DNA of 57,180 nucleotides from Chitinophagaceae bacterium (GTDB lineage: Bacteria; Bacteroidota; Bacteroidia; Chitinophagales; Chitinophagaceae). The stretch is from positions 1 through 57,180 of the forward strand of contig JADLCD010000006.1 of NCBI GenBank assembly GCA_020847395.1, written 5' to 3'. A program made the position numbers and the translations under genes. Shown piece after piece: positions 26,632 through 35,348 of the stretch. Below the pieces are notes generated by a model. That model worked only from the letters and a program-made list of their open reading frames with translations. It did not search any database and was not told the DNA's origin. Positions within the stretch are counted from its first letter, which is position 1. Each line of letters starts with the position of its first letter.

Positions 26632-27585
26632 ATGATTACAACTTTAAAAAGAAAGTTTTACCCGAAGCCAGGATTGTTGCTGATACTATTCCTTTCTTTT
26701 AGTGCTGTTGCAGGCGCTCAAAATCTCGATACTCTGTACGTGCAATTTGATTTTGATAAATCAATCTTAACCGACAAAGGCAAACAATCTATAGATAGTT
26801 TTTTTTCCAGGATAATGCAGTCTGGCTTTGTGAAGAATATTCACCTTACAGGGCATACCGATAGTGTAGGTAATTTAGGGTATAATGATACGCTTTCTGT
26901 AATGCGTGTTTTTGCCATAAAAGAATATTTATTTCTGAAAGGGGCTACCGATAAATTAATAACACAACAAATAGGCTGGGGAAAACGAAAACCATTGTTT
27001 GATAATACTACCGAGGAGAACCGCTGGTTAAACCGCCGTGTTGAAATTGTAATAACCAGTATTCCCAAAGTAAGGCCAACACCTGCCGCATCTACCCCTC
27101 CGCCAGTTAAAAAAGCTGACACAAAAACAACCAAAACTGCCGGACAAAAACCTCCACCCAAACCAAAAGTATTTGCAACCATATACGATTTCGTAAAAGA
27201 TACTGACACCAAAACCGGTGATAGTATTATAATTAAAAATCTCAATTTTATTGGAGGGCGGCACTATCCCATCAATACTTCTTTTAAAGCTTTGGAAGAG
27301 TTGTTGCAGGTAATGCGTGATATTCCTACTCTTAAAATAGAAATACAAGGGCATATATGTTGCGAAGTAAACGGAAGCGATGGTATTGACACAGATACAG
27401 GCACCCGCGATTTATCTGTACAAAGGGCAAAATTTGTATATGAATACTTGAAAGGAAATGGCATAGGTGCAGAAAGAATGCACTATACCGGTTTTGGCTC
27501 AGCCAGAAAATTATTTGTGGAAGAAATAAACGAGGCCCAGCAATTGGCAAACAGAAGGGTTGAGATAAAAATATTGAGTAAGTAG
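26632..27585 (+). CDS. Exported protein with two OmpA-like domains
   Basis: A 317-residue protein. The signal peptide ends near FLSFSAVAGAQ. The first OmpA-like peptidoglycan-binding domain (about 36-138) has VQFDFDKSILTDKGKQ, LTGHTDSVGNLGYNDTLS and NRWLNRRVEIVIT. A Pro/Lys/Thr-rich linker (about 140-175) follows. The second domain (about 190-317) has IEIQGHICCEVNG, LSVQRAKFVYEYL and ANRRVEIKI. OmpA domains hold the outer membrane to peptidoglycan through an Asp and an Arg. In the second copy the usual GHTD is GHIC, so its ligand pocket is altered. No beta-barrel is present. Confidence 0.85.
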   Translation: MITTLKRKFYPKPGLLLILFLSFSAVAGAQNLDTLYVQFDFDKSILTDKGKQSIDSFFSRIMQSGFVKNIHLTGHTDSVGNLGYNDTLSVMRVFAIKEYLFLKGATDKLITQQIGWGKRKPLFDNTTEENRWLNRRVEIVITSIPKVRPTPAASTPPPVKKADTKTTKTAGQKPPPKPKVFATIYDFVKDTDTKTGDSIIIKNLNFIGGRHYPINTSFKALEELLQVMRDIPTLKIEIQGHICCEVNGSDGIDTDTGTRDLSVQRAKFVYEYLKGNGIGAERMHYTGFGSARKLFVEEINEAQQLANRRVEIKILSK

Positions 27586-27604
27586 TTTAATGTGGAAATG
27601 CAGG

Positions 27605-27854
27605 AACCACGAAGGCACGAAGACACAAAGTTTCACGGAGGGGTTTAATGTGGGAGAATGTGATAATATGGAAATTAATTTGAAAATGCATGTCCGGATG
27701 TGTTCAATAGTTGATGTGGAAGATATGAAGTCTGGATTTATTCTGAAGCACCGTCCTTCTCCGTGCGGAGAAGGATAAGAGGATGAGGCTTTCATGTGGA
27801 AGGCATAAGTTACATTTCTTTATGTCACTTTGTGCCTTTGCGTCTTAGTGGTTC
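27605..27854. repeat. Imperfect inverted repeat of CACAAAG/CACGAAG type with insert
   Basis: The left arm (27605-27630) begins AACCACGAAGGCACGAAGAC and the right arm (27828-27854) reads CTTTGTGCCTTTGCGTCTTA then GTGGTTC, an imperfect reverse complement. The same motif forms the compact element at 43404-43484. Between the arms lie about 200 bases, including the hairpin at 27754-27775. The gap 27586-27943 holds no supported gene. Confidence 0.55.
27754..27775. repeat. Perfect 10-bp hairpin of the CTTCTCC type
   Basis: TCCTTCTCCG, two-base loop TG, CGGAGAAGGA. It resembles the CCTCTCC/GGAGAGG-type palindrome at 37546-37568. It is not followed by T's. Confidence 0.55.
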
Positions 27855-27943
27855 AAAGTCCTGCTTTATCTATCCACAACTGTGGAAAAAAGATAAAATG
27901 TTTAGCATCTGTCTCCAGTAACTTTACCACTTCAAATTTTTCA

Positions 27944-28213
27944 ATGAAGTTTACACAGCCTGTATTAAATAAAATTGAAGCGATATTGGAAGAAGCCGGG
28001 TACGTAGTTCGTTATGAGCGCGGAACATTTCAAAGCGGCTATTGCATTCTGCAGCAAAAGAAAGTTGTGGTATTGAATAAATTCTTAAACCTTGAAGGCC
28101 GCATAAATACACTGGCAGACCTGATGCCACAACTGGAGATTTCATTTGATGCACTCACCCATGAGTCGCAAAAATTATATGAAGAGATCATGTCGAAACC
28201 GGCACATGAATAA
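27944..28213 (+). CDS. Conserved hypothetical protein
   Basis: An 89-residue soluble protein from ATG 27944; the longer upstream frame reads through repeat sequence. It has a helix (VLNKIEAILEEAG), a beta region (YVVRYERGTFQSGYCILQQKKVVVLNKF) and a C-terminal helix pair. I recall orthologues across Bacteroidota with no assigned role. The metallo-hydrolase gene follows 78 bases downstream. Confidence 0.65.
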   Translation: MKFTQPVLNKIEAILEEAGYVVRYERGTFQSGYCILQQKKVVVLNKFLNLEGRINTLADLMPQLEISFDALTHESQKLYEEIMSKPAHE

Positions 28214-28291
28214 TATTATCAACCTGTACACTATATTTTAATCCTTTCCATTTTCGATTGTTTGTTTTATATTTTCTTTTAGCTTTGGCAC

Positions 28292-29074
28292 GTGAGTTAT
28301 CCTGATATAAACATTACTTTTCTCGGCACAGGAACCAGCAGCGGTGTTCCGATGATTGGGTGCGATTGTGCTGTTTGCACTTCTCCTGACAAAAAAGATA
28401 AACGGCTTCGTTCAAGCATACTTATTCAATCAGCCACTACTACTATCGCGGTTGATGCCGGCCCCGACTTCAGGTACCAGATGCTGCGCACCAACACAAA
28501 AAAACTGGATGGCATTGTATTCACACATCCGCATAAAGACCATGTGGCAGGGCTTGATGATGTGCGGGGCTTTAATTATTTTATGCAAAAGCCCATGCAG
28601 ATATATGCCAACGATATGACGCTTGAGGTAATTATTCGTGAGTTTCCCTATGCGTTTACTGAAAAAAAATATCCCGGCGCTCCTGATATTCATATCAATA
28701 CCATTGGTGATGAACCTTTTCAAATAGGTGATATACCTGTAATACCTGTTCCTGTATGGCATATGCATATGCCTGTACTGGGTTTTCGCTTCGGAAAATT
28801 TACCTATATAACAGATGCGAACCGAATAGATGAAGAGAGCAGAAAATTAATCCGGGGAAGCGAAATAGTAGTGTTAAATGCGCTTCGCAAAGAAACGCAT
28901 ATCTCGCATTTCAGCCTGGATGAAGCTATCAGTATTGTAAAAGAAATGAGGATTCCACAGGCATATCTTACACACCTCAGTCACCAGATGGGGAGGCATG
29001 AAGATGTCAGCAAGACCCTGCCCAAAGGTATTGCACTGGCTTACGATAATCTTGTACTTAAAATAAAAGGTTAG
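28292..29074 (+). CDS. MBL-fold metallo-hydrolase (PhnP/RNase Z-like)
   Basis: A 260-residue metallo-beta-lactamase-fold hydrolase with GTG start at 28292. It starts ITFLGTGTSSGVPMIGCDC, then CAVCTSPDKKDKRLRSS, the cysteine-bearing N-terminal block of PhnP-like proteins. The dinuclear metal motif is THPHKDHVAGLDDVR. The later ligands lie in VWHMHMPVLGFRFG, ITDANRID and YLTHLSHQMGRH. It probably cleaves cyclic phosphodiesters, but the natural substrate is uncertain in this phylum. Confidence 0.85.
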   Translation: MSYPDINITFLGTGTSSGVPMIGCDCAVCTSPDKKDKRLRSSILIQSATTTIAVDAGPDFRYQMLRTNTKKLDGIVFTHPHKDHVAGLDDVRGFNYFMQKPMQIYANDMTLEVIIREFPYAFTEKKYPGAPDIHINTIGDEPFQIGDIPVIPVPVWHMHMPVLGFRFGKFTYITDANRIDEESRKLIRGSEIVVLNALRKETHISHFSLDEAISIVKEMRIPQAYLTHLSHQMGRHEDVSKTLPKGIALAYDNLVLKIKG

Positions 29075-29129
29075 CCTTTTTTGCAGATATTCCCTGTTAT
29101 AATTAACTTTCATACTTCATTATTGCATT

Positions 29130-30035
29130 ATGAAAGCTAACCAATGGAAGGAGTATTTTGTCTTCAGCAAAAAAGAGCGCATTGGCATTATTACCATGCT
29201 GATTATTTTAATTGGCATTTGGTTTTTGCCGGCAGCATTTTCTCCCGATGATCAGACAGACAATCAAAAATTAGAAGCATTCAGAGCACAGATAGCAGCT
29301 TTAAAAATAAAAGATACTGCTGCATCAAACAACATTGATACTTATGTTGAAAATGGTAACACTCCTATAGTATCCTTGTTTTATTTTGATCCTAATACAC
29401 TATCTTTTTCCGGATGGAAAAAGCTCGGACTACCCGATAAAACTATTGCCACAATCACAAACTACATAAGTAAAGGCGGCAAATTCCGTAAGCCGGAGGA
29501 TCTTGCTAAAATATATGGATTAAGAAAAACAGATTATGAAAGACTGGCGCCTTATGTAAAGATTGAAAACCTGTACCATAAAGAAGGGAAATTGCCCATA
29601 GCTGAACTGCCGTTGCAACATGAGCAGAAAACCATTAAAGCAATTGATATTAACAGCGCCGATACTACAATATTTATTGCATTGCCGGGTATTGGCAGCA
29701 AACTTGCTAATCGTATTATAAATTTCAGGCAAAAGCTGGGAGGTTTTTATGCGGTTGACCAGGTAGCAGAAGTGTATGGCTTACCGGATTCTACTTTTCA
29801 GAAAATCCGACCTAAATTATTATGCAATGCAAAAGATATACATAAGATAAATATCAATACCACTACACTGGATGACCTGAAAGCGCATCCTTATATAAAA
29901 TTTCAGGTAGCCAACGCCGTTATTCAGTATAGAAATCAACATGGCAATTTTCAATCATTAAATGATTTGAAGTATATTCCACTCATCAATGATGAGGTAT
30001 TTCAGAAAATGGTTCCATACCTGACCTTATACTAA
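29130..30035 (+). CDS. Membrane-anchored helix-hairpin-helix protein (ComEA-like repeats)
   Basis: A 301-residue protein with an N-terminal membrane anchor (about residues 19-36, IGIITMLIILIGIWFLPAAF). Tandem helix-hairpin-helix units follow. Clear ones are INSADTTIFIALPGIGSKLANRIINFRQKLGGF (from about 172) and ININTTTLDDLKAHPYIKF (from about 246); degenerate ones lie near 85-140. These are ComEA-type DNA-binding motifs. In Bacteroidota such proteins are common and their role in DNA uptake is not proven. Confidence 0.8.
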   Translation: MKANQWKEYFVFSKKERIGIITMLIILIGIWFLPAAFSPDDQTDNQKLEAFRAQIAALKIKDTAASNNIDTYVENGNTPIVSLFYFDPNTLSFSGWKKLGLPDKTIATITNYISKGGKFRKPEDLAKIYGLRKTDYERLAPYVKIENLYHKEGKLPIAELPLQHEQKTIKAIDINSADTTIFIALPGIGSKLANRIINFRQKLGGFYAVDQVAEVYGLPDSTFQKIRPKLLCNAKDIHKININTTTLDDLKAHPYIKFQVANAVIQYRNQHGNFQSLNDLKYIPLINDEVFQKMVPYLTLY

Positions 30036-30129
30036 GATTTGCCGGGCTAAGCTATGTACAGGATATGTATAGGCTTTTAGAGAAATAATGCTGATATTGT
30101 AGTGGACTGGGTTGTCCCCGATCGCTATT

Positions 30130-30158
30130 AAAGACAGCTTCTTTTTGAGGCTGGCTTT
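30130..30158 (-). terminator. Terminator after the DUF3800 gene
   Basis: AAAGACAGC (30130-30138) and GCTGGCTTT (30150-30158) pair with one mismatch. On the minus strand the hairpin directly follows the TAA at 30159-30161 of the DUF3800 remnant. On the plus strand TTTTTAG follows, so it may also end the helix-hairpin-helix gene. Confidence 0.5.
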
Positions 30159-30859
30159 TTAGTTTATGGGAGTTGGATAGATTTTCAATCCGTACATTTC
30201 ACCTTCGTAAGAATATATTTTGTCTTCTATAACAGAAAATGCTGGATTTGCGCGTTTAGGATTGATAATATAATTTGCTATAGGATACGCCACCAAATCA
30301 GCTATCTGTAGTCCGTTAATATTCTTTTTTTTACTTCTAAAATTTATACCTGGATTTAAGCCTCTGGAAATGTCGGGCTAATTTATTATCCTCCGCTTTA
30401 CCACGTTCCTCTAAAATAACATGGAGTTTATCATTGTTACCTTTCAAATCCTCCAAATTTAGAATAGCTCTTTCAATAATAAATGAAAGACAGAGTTCAT
30501 ACACATCATTAGATAGCTTTCCTACTCTTCTAATAAAATCGTTTTTTAATATGCCGCAAGCAATTATTTTGATACTTGCCGTTTTTCAACGCATTATCCA
30601 AGTCTGTATAAAACTGACCTTTGATATCCATATTAAACAGGATCTTGAATTCCTTCTCATATTTCCTTATATCCCTCGAATGAAAGATTACTTCCTTATC
30701 ACCCCAATACTTATTTTTTATTTCATTAAGATTATCACGCAGGGTAAAATAATCATCCTTTGATACAAAAACTCCACATAATAAAAACGCTGGAAAAGTA
30801 GGATTGATGTAAGATAAGCCATGGTCTCCGCTCTCATCCAAGAATAAATAGTAATCCAT
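30159..30859 (-). pseudogene. DUF3800 protein gene broken by two frameshifts
   Basis: The first frame (30859 to 30530) gives [14 protein letters not shown] and EVIFHSRDIRKYEKEF, the start of a DUF3800 protein. The match continues in a second frame from about 30543 to 30337 (FIRRVGKLSNDVYELCLSF, then VILEERGKAEDNKLARH). It continues in a third frame from about 30360 to 30159 (INGLQIADLVAYPIANYI, then YGLKIYPTPIN and TAA). Read together, all parts of the family are present in order, about 233 residues. Both shifts are +1 and fall at A-runs (30542-30547 and near 30355-30357). They could be real decay or homopolymer errors in the assembly. DUF3800 has an RNase H-like acidic motif (LDESG) and is often found in defence or mobile regions. 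Confidence 0.85.
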
Positions 30860-30900
30860 AACGTTAAATATATACGATTTAAAGGTATATATTTAACGTT
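30860..30900. promoter_or_regulatory. Perfect 16-bp inverted repeat at the DUF3800 start
   Basis: AACGTTAAATATATAC (30860-30875) and GTATATATTTAACGTT (30885-30900) are exact reverse complements with a nine-base spacer. The left arm touches the DUF3800 start codon. On the other side, a promoter element for the acyl-CoA dehydrogenase begins four bases away. Position suggests an operator that controls one or both genes. A second copy was not found at the other end of the DUF3800 gene, which argues against transposon ends. Confidence 0.6.
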
Positions 30901-30903
30901 GAC

Positions 30904-30911
30904 TAATTTTG
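30904..30911 (+). promoter_or_regulatory. Promoter -7 element of the acyl-CoA dehydrogenase gene
   Basis: TAATTTTG matches TAnnTTTG and lies 74 bases before the ATG at 30986, next to the 41-base inverted repeat. Confidence 0.35.
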
Positions 30912-30985
30912 TTAGTTTTATGTTTTATCACAGGCAAATATCTGTGATGAAAGTCAAATTATTTTACATTGTTTTAATCAGAAAT

Positions 30986-32128
30986 ATGGATTTTGAAATA
31001 GATGAAATCACCAGGCAGATAGGAGAAACAACCCGCAATTTTGCTTTGCAGCATATTAAGCCTTATGTTATGGAGTGGGATGAAACACAGAAATTTCCCA
31101 TAGAAGTTTTTAAGAAGATGGGCGAGCTGGGTTTGATGGGGGTATTGGTTCCTGAAAAATATAATGGCGCAGGATTGGGCTATCACGAGTATTCAACCAT
31201 TATACAGGAGGTGGCAAAGGTTTGTGGCTCGGTGGGGTTAAGTCTTGCCGCGCACAACTCTTTATGCACAGGGCATATACTTGCTTTTGGTAACGAAGAA
31301 CAGAAGCAAAAATATCTTCCCAAACTTGCCTCTGCAGAATATATTGGCGCGTGGGGATTAACAGAACCCGGCACCGGCAGCGATGCGGCTAATATGAAAA
31401 CTGTTGCCGTTAAAGATGGCGATGACTGGGTGTTAAATGGAACCAAATGCTGGATTACGCATGGTATATCCGGCAACATAGCCGTTGTAATTGCAAGAAC
31501 AGGAGAGCCACGAACAAAAAATAATGCAACAGCATTTATAGTAGAAAGAGGAACGCCCGGGTTTAGTGGGGGTAAAAAAGAAAATAAACTGGGCATGCGT
31601 GCCAGTGAAACCGCAGAAATGATATTTGATAATTGCCGTATTCCGGATGCAAACAGGATGGGCGGTGTAGGCGAGGGCTTTAAACAATCGCTGAAAGTAT
31701 TGGATGGAGGAAGAATATCTATTGCAGCGCTTGCGCTGGGTATAGCAAAAGGCGCATATGAGGCCGCATTAAAATATTCAAAAGAGCGTGAGCAATTTGG
31801 CCAGCCTATTTCCAATTTCCAGGGCATATCATTTAAGTTAGCCGATATGGCTACGGAAATTATGGCCTCGGAATTATTGATTTCGCAGGCAGCAGACAGA
31901 AAGAATAAAGGGCTGCCTGTAACCAAAGAATCTGCAATGGCTAAATACTATGCCAGTGAGGTGGCGGTTAAGGTATCGAATGATGCGGTACAGATATTTG
32001 GTGGTTACGGGTATACAAAAGATTTTCCGGTAGAGAAATTTTACAGGGATAGTAAACTCTGTACCATTGGCGAAGGCACCAGCGAAATACAAAAAATAGT
32101 GATAGCAAGAGAAGTGCTTAATGCCTAA
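30986..32128 (+). CDS. Acyl-CoA dehydrogenase (short/medium-chain type)
   Basis: A 380-residue flavoenzyme that makes the trans-2-enoyl-CoA in beta-oxidation. The start is set at ATG 30986, giving the standard family length; upstream in-frame starts add an unlike leader. [19 protein letters not shown] is the FAD-contact signature and [16 protein letters not shown] follows. The C-terminal [17 protein letters not shown] and [19 protein letters not shown] include the catalytic glutamate of the short-chain/butyryl class. Electrons would pass to ETF. It ends at a strong terminator. Confidence 0.92.
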   Translation: MDFEIDEITRQIGETTRNFALQHIKPYVMEWDETQKFPIEVFKKMGELGLMGVLVPEKYNGAGLGYHEYSTIIQEVAKVCGSVGLSLAAHNSLCTGHILAFGNEEQKQKYLPKLASAEYIGAWGLTEPGTGSDAANMKTVAVKDGDDWVLNGTKCWITHGISGNIAVVIARTGEPRTKNNATAFIVERGTPGFSGGKKENKLGMRASETAEMIFDNCRIPDANRMGGVGEGFKQSLKVLDGGRISIAALALGIAKGAYEAALKYSKEREQFGQPISNFQGISFKLADMATEIMASELLISQAADRKNKGLPVTKESAMAKYYASEVAVKVSNDAVQIFGGYGYTKDFPVEKFYRDSKLCTIGEGTSEIQKIVIAREVLNA

Positions 32129-32150
32129 CGCATTGATTCAAAATAAAGAT

Positions 32151-32179
32151 AAAGGCTATCTCCAAAAGAGATAGCCTTT
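32151..32179. terminator. Bidirectional terminator hairpin, 12-bp stem
   Basis: AAAGGCTATCTC, loop CAAAA, GAGATAGCCTTT, then GTTTATAAAATT. It lies between the convergent acyl-CoA dehydrogenase (stop 32128) and the DUF937-OmpA gene (stop 32199). Confidence 0.85.
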
Positions 32180-32198
32180 GTTTATAAAATTAAAATAC

Positions 32199-33449
32199 TT
32201 ATTTAGCTCTTACATTCACAGAAATTCTCCTGTTCTTCTTTTTATTTTCTTCGGTGTCATTGGGTGCTACAAAATGTGTGGGACCATAACCTTCAGCACC
32301 ATCAAGTTGCTTTTCGCTGCCTAGTTCTTTAAGTTTGGCAAACACTGCATCTGCTCTTGATTGAGATAGCTTTACATTGGCAACAGAATCGCCTGTATTA
32401 TCAGTATAGCCCCCTATTTTAATCTTCACTTTTGAAAAAGCTTTTAATATAGCGGCTATATTCTGTACCTGTTTCATAGATGATTGTGTAATAGTTGCGC
32501 TACCTGTTTCAAAATTAAGATCATCAAAATCAAACCACTTTTCTTTGCTTATGGCATCATTTGAATTAAGGTAAGCAACAAGCATATCTTCAATACCACC
32601 TTTATATGCGTCAATTTCTGTGCCGTCAGGTAATTTTACTTTTAAAGATTCCCTGCCACTTTCCACAGGAGGCGCAGGTTTTATTTCTTCCTGTTTAACT
32701 TCTGTTGAATCATGTTTTGGCTCTACTACAGCATCATGCCCTCCGCCACAGCCTTTAAAAATATATAGCAGTAATGCAAATGCAGCCACGGCAAGAATAG
32801 CCGGTATCAACCAGTTTGGTTTTCTTGCTTCCTTTACTTCATGTGCTGCTGCATGACTTACCTGGGTTTCTGCCCCGGAAAAAAATGAGCTAAGTTTGGA
32901 ACCAATGCCAGAAAGGCTGCCCAATCCAAGCGCACCGGCAATATTTAACCCGGAAGGGATTGCTGAAAGTATTGAATCCTTTTGTGATGATAAAAAGGAA
33001 GCCAGCCCGGAGGTTGACATATTACTGTCGGTAGCATGTTTCCCCAAAACACCTAATGCTGCAGGTGCAACCATGTTTAGTAATGAAGAGGCAGATGATT
33101 CCTTCACACCTGAAAAACCTGAAATTACATTCGCAATACCTGCAAGTTTATCTCCAAAAAGATTTCTAACCATTGAGGTAAGGCCAGAAAAACTACTTCC
33201 TTCCGAGCCGAGCAGCCCGGTTAAATTACCTAAAATTCCACTGCTGCCAGCATTTTTTGCTACGTTCAGAATGGATTGTAATCCGTCAGCACTATCGGCC
33301 CTGGTCAATAGCCCGGTTAATACCGAAGGAACTGCACCGCTTATTGCCTTTTGAATAGCGGTTTCATTTTCGCCAAAGGCGGATGCTGCTTTATTAAGGA
33401 GCTCGCTGCCGAATAAATTATTAACAGCGCTAATAAAATTGAATGCCAT
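32199..33449 (-). CDS. DUF937-OmpA fusion protein
   Basis: A 416-residue protein from ATG 33449 (MAFNFISAVNNLF). The N-terminal DUF937/YidB-like region (about 1-190) is rich in Gly, Ser and Leu and repeats LLG/VLG helices. One membrane span is at about 213-231 (NWLIPAILAVAAFALLLYI). A linker rich in Pro, Glu and Lys follows, then an OmpA-like peptidoglycan-binding domain (about 305-416) with FETGSATIT, IKIGGYTDNTGD, LSQSRADAVFAKL and NRRISVNV. The layout puts DUF937 in the cytoplasm and OmpA in the periplasm, an inner-membrane anchor to peptidoglycan. Function unknown. Confidence 0.8.
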   Translation of the reverse strand: MAFNFISAVNNLFGSELLNKAASAFGENETAIQKAISGAVPSVLTGLLTRADSADGLQSILNVAKNAGSSGILGNLTGLLGSEGSSFSGLTSMVRNLFGDKLAGIANVISGFSGVKESSASSLLNMVAPAALGVLGKHATDSNMSTSGLASFLSSQKDSILSAIPSGLNIAGALGLGSLSGIGSKLSSFFSGAETQVSHAAAHEVKEARKPNWLIPAILAVAAFALLLYIFKGCGGGHDAVVEPKHDSTEVKQEEIKPAPPVESGRESLKVKLPDGTEIDAYKGGIEDMLVAYLNSNDAISKEKWFDFDDLNFETGSATITQSSMKQVQNIAAILKAFSKVKIKIGGYTDNTGDSVANVKLSQSRADAVFAKLKELGSEKQLDGAEGYGPTHFVAPNDTEENKKKNRRISVNVRAK

Positions 33450-33818
33450 GTTGGTTTTTTTTAAGTTAAATATTAGTCGGGCAATTATAACCAAAGGTTG
33501 TTTAATCAGCCAGATAAGTAAAGGTATAATTAAAAATAATTATACTAAGGTTTGTTTATTTTGGTATTTTAGGATAATTTAATAATGGTTTATTTGTAGT
33601 AAAAAGTAAAGGAAAATTGATTAAATGTTTTTTTTAAAAAAAACAAGGATACCATATAGGAAATATTTGATTTACTTTAACTTGCGCTCATAAACCTTAT
33701 TATTTTCTGTTAGGTTTTCTCCCCTAACCCAGTGAAATTCTCCTGCCAGTCTTTGCCGCCTTTTTAATTATTTTTCAAGGCATAATTATATAATTATTAA
33801 ACAAACCTCATCCCCCCC
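33450..33818. other. AT-rich divergent intergenic region
   Basis: About 370 bases between the divergent DUF937-OmpA and response-regulator genes. It has long A and T runs, including the palindrome TGTTTTTTTTAAAAAAAACA (33626-33645), likely bent DNA. No clear TAnnTTTG on either side and no gene seen. Confidence 0.5.
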
Positions 33819-34475
33819 ATGTTATCAAATTCTTCCCTAACCGATAAAATCACAATACTTATTGTAGATGATCATAAGCTTATCAGAGATACCTGGTCTT
33901 TTATTTTGAACAGTGATGATCGTTTTTGCGTTATTGCCGAAACCGATTCCGGTCAGCAAGCCATTGAGTTAGCCAGTAATAGCCATCCAGAAGTTATTTT
34001 AATGGATATTAATATGAGCCCTATGAATGGCTTTGAAGCTACCAAAGAAATAAGAAGGATTTCCCCGTTTTCTAAGATCATTGGTGTTTCCATGCATTCA
34101 CAACCTGCTTATGCAAAAAAAATGTTACAGATGGGAGCAGTTGGCTATATAACTAAAAATTCTTCAAAGGAAGAAATGATCATCGCCATCAGCGAAGTAG
34201 CTTTAGGGCATAAGTATATTTGTAATGAAGTAAAGACTATTCTTTCAGAACAAATACTGGAAGATTCTGAAAAGCCCGACGTAAACCTGCTTTCGCAAAG
34301 GGAAGTAGAAATCATTGATCTGATAAAACAAGGACAATCTTCAAGAGAAATAGCTCAACATTTAAATATTACTTTAAAAACGGTTGAGGTTCACAGGCAT
34401 AATATTCTTAAAAAACTCAATTTAAAAAATACTGCAGCATTAGTAAACTTTATTAATAATGCAGGTATAAATTAA
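33819..34475 (+). CDS. NarL/LuxR-type response regulator
   Basis: A 218-residue transcription factor. The receiver domain has D17-D18 in IVDDHK, phosphoacceptor D63 in LMDINMSPMNG and Lys in GYITKNSS. The LuxR-type helix-turn-helix (about 155-215) reads LLSQREVEIIDLIKQGQ, then SREIAQHLNITLKTVEVHRHN. No histidine kinase gene is next to it, so it is an orphan regulator here. Targets unknown; the divergent DUF937-OmpA gene is a candidate. Confidence 0.9.
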   Translation: MLSNSSLTDKITILIVDDHKLIRDTWSFILNSDDRFCVIAETDSGQQAIELASNSHPEVILMDINMSPMNGFEATKEIRRISPFSKIIGVSMHSQPAYAKKMLQMGAVGYITKNSSKEEMIIAISEVALGHKYICNEVKTILSEQILEDSEKPDVNLLSQREVEIIDLIKQGQSSREIAQHLNITLKTVEVHRHNILKKLNLKNTAALVNFINNAGIN

Positions 34476-34529
34476 TCTCTGGTATTAATATATTATTTTG
34501 CAGCAGGTTCTTCGTAAGCCTGCTTTTTT

Positions 34530-35342
34530 ATGTCAACAATTTCTTTAACAACTATTCAAACAAATCTTTTTTGGGAAGACAGGAATGCAAACCTGCAGAT
34601 GTTTGAATCAAAGATCAGGCAGATAGCGGATAAAACTGAAGTTGTTATACTTCCTGAGATGTTCAGCACCGGCTTTTCAATGCAGCCGGAAAAATTGGCC
34701 GAAAAAATGGATGGCTTTACTGTAAACTGGATGAATAGCATTGCGGCTCAAAAAAAAATCATTTTAACCGGCAGCCTGATTATTGAAGACAATGGGAGAT
34801 ATTTTAACCGGTTGATATGGATGCTGCCTGATGGCAATTACGGCTGGTACAACAAGAGGCACCTGTTTGCTTTTGCCGGAGAAAATAAATATTACACTGC
34901 CGGGGAAAAACGATTAATAGCCTCAGTAAAAGGGTGGAAAATAAATCTACAGGTTTGTTATGACCTGCGTTTCCCGGTGTGGGTAAGGCAGCAAAATACA
35001 AACACCGGCCTGGATGATGCTCAAAAAATACCTGAATACGATCTCATAATTTATGTAGCGAATTGGCCGCAGCGCCGTACCCATGCATGGAAAACATTAT
35101 TGCAGGCAAGAGCTATCGAAAACCAATGTTATGTTGCTGCTGTAAACAGGGTAGGAGATGATGGCAATGGTATTTATCATAGTGGTGATTCAATGATTAT
35201 TGATCCTTTGGGAGAGGTATTATATACAAAAGCAGATGTAGAAGATATTCACACAATTATTTTGCAAAAAGAAAAACTTACAGAGGTGAGATCAAAATTC
35301 CCATTTTGGAAAGACGGGGATAGTTTTTCAATTGAACCATAA
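34530..35342 (+). CDS. Omega-amidase / nitrilase-family amidohydrolase (YafV/NIT2-like)
   Basis: A 270-residue nitrilase-superfamily C-N hydrolase. The triad is Glu in VILPEMFSTGFSM, Lys in YNKRHLFAFAGE and Cys in VCYDLRFPVW. IYVANWPQRRTHAWKTLLQARAIENQ and NRVGDDGNGIYHSGDSMI are typical of the YafV/NIT2 branch. That branch removes the omega-amide of 2-oxoglutaramate or 2-oxosuccinamate, a metabolite-repair role. It lies six bases upstream of nagA in the same direction. Confidence 0.88.
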   Translation: MSTISLTTIQTNLFWEDRNANLQMFESKIRQIADKTEVVILPEMFSTGFSMQPEKLAEKMDGFTVNWMNSIAAQKKIILTGSLIIEDNGRYFNRLIWMLPDGNYGWYNKRHLFAFAGENKYYTAGEKRLIASVKGWKINLQVCYDLRFPVWVRQQNTNTGLDDAQKIPEYDLIIYVANWPQRRTHAWKTLLQARAIENQCYVAAVNRVGDDGNGIYHSGDSMIIDPLGEVLYTKADVEDIHTIILQKEKLTEVRSKFPFWKDGDSFSIEP

Positions 35343-35348
35343 TATTAA

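Noticed and set aside
27868-27895. TATCCACA and TGTGG around 27871-27885, similar to DnaA boxes facing each other
   Set aside because: Only one short inverted pair next to a repeat element, with no dnaA, dnaN or AT-rich unwinding region nearby, so there is no case for a replication origin.
30541-30547. AAAAAAC run in the DUF3800 gene as a programmed -1 slippery site
   Set aside because: The phase is wrong for X-XXY-YYZ and the required shift is +1, so programmed -1 frameshifting does not explain it.
30860-30900. The 16-bp palindrome as transposon end
   Set aside because: No partner copy at the far side of the DUF3800 gene and no target duplication were found.
31183-31926. 247-residue antisense ORF inside the acyl-CoA dehydrogenase
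   Set aside because: Mirrors the codon structure of the conserved gene on the other strand and has no domain.
32896-33354. 152-residue antisense ORF within the DUF937-OmpA gene
   Set aside because: Arises from the biased Gly/Ser/Leu codons of DUF937 and has no homology that I recognise.
33626-33645. TGTTTTTTTTAAAAAAAACA as a terminator
   Set aside because: It is only A/T pairs in a divergent region, so it is more likely bent DNA than a terminator.
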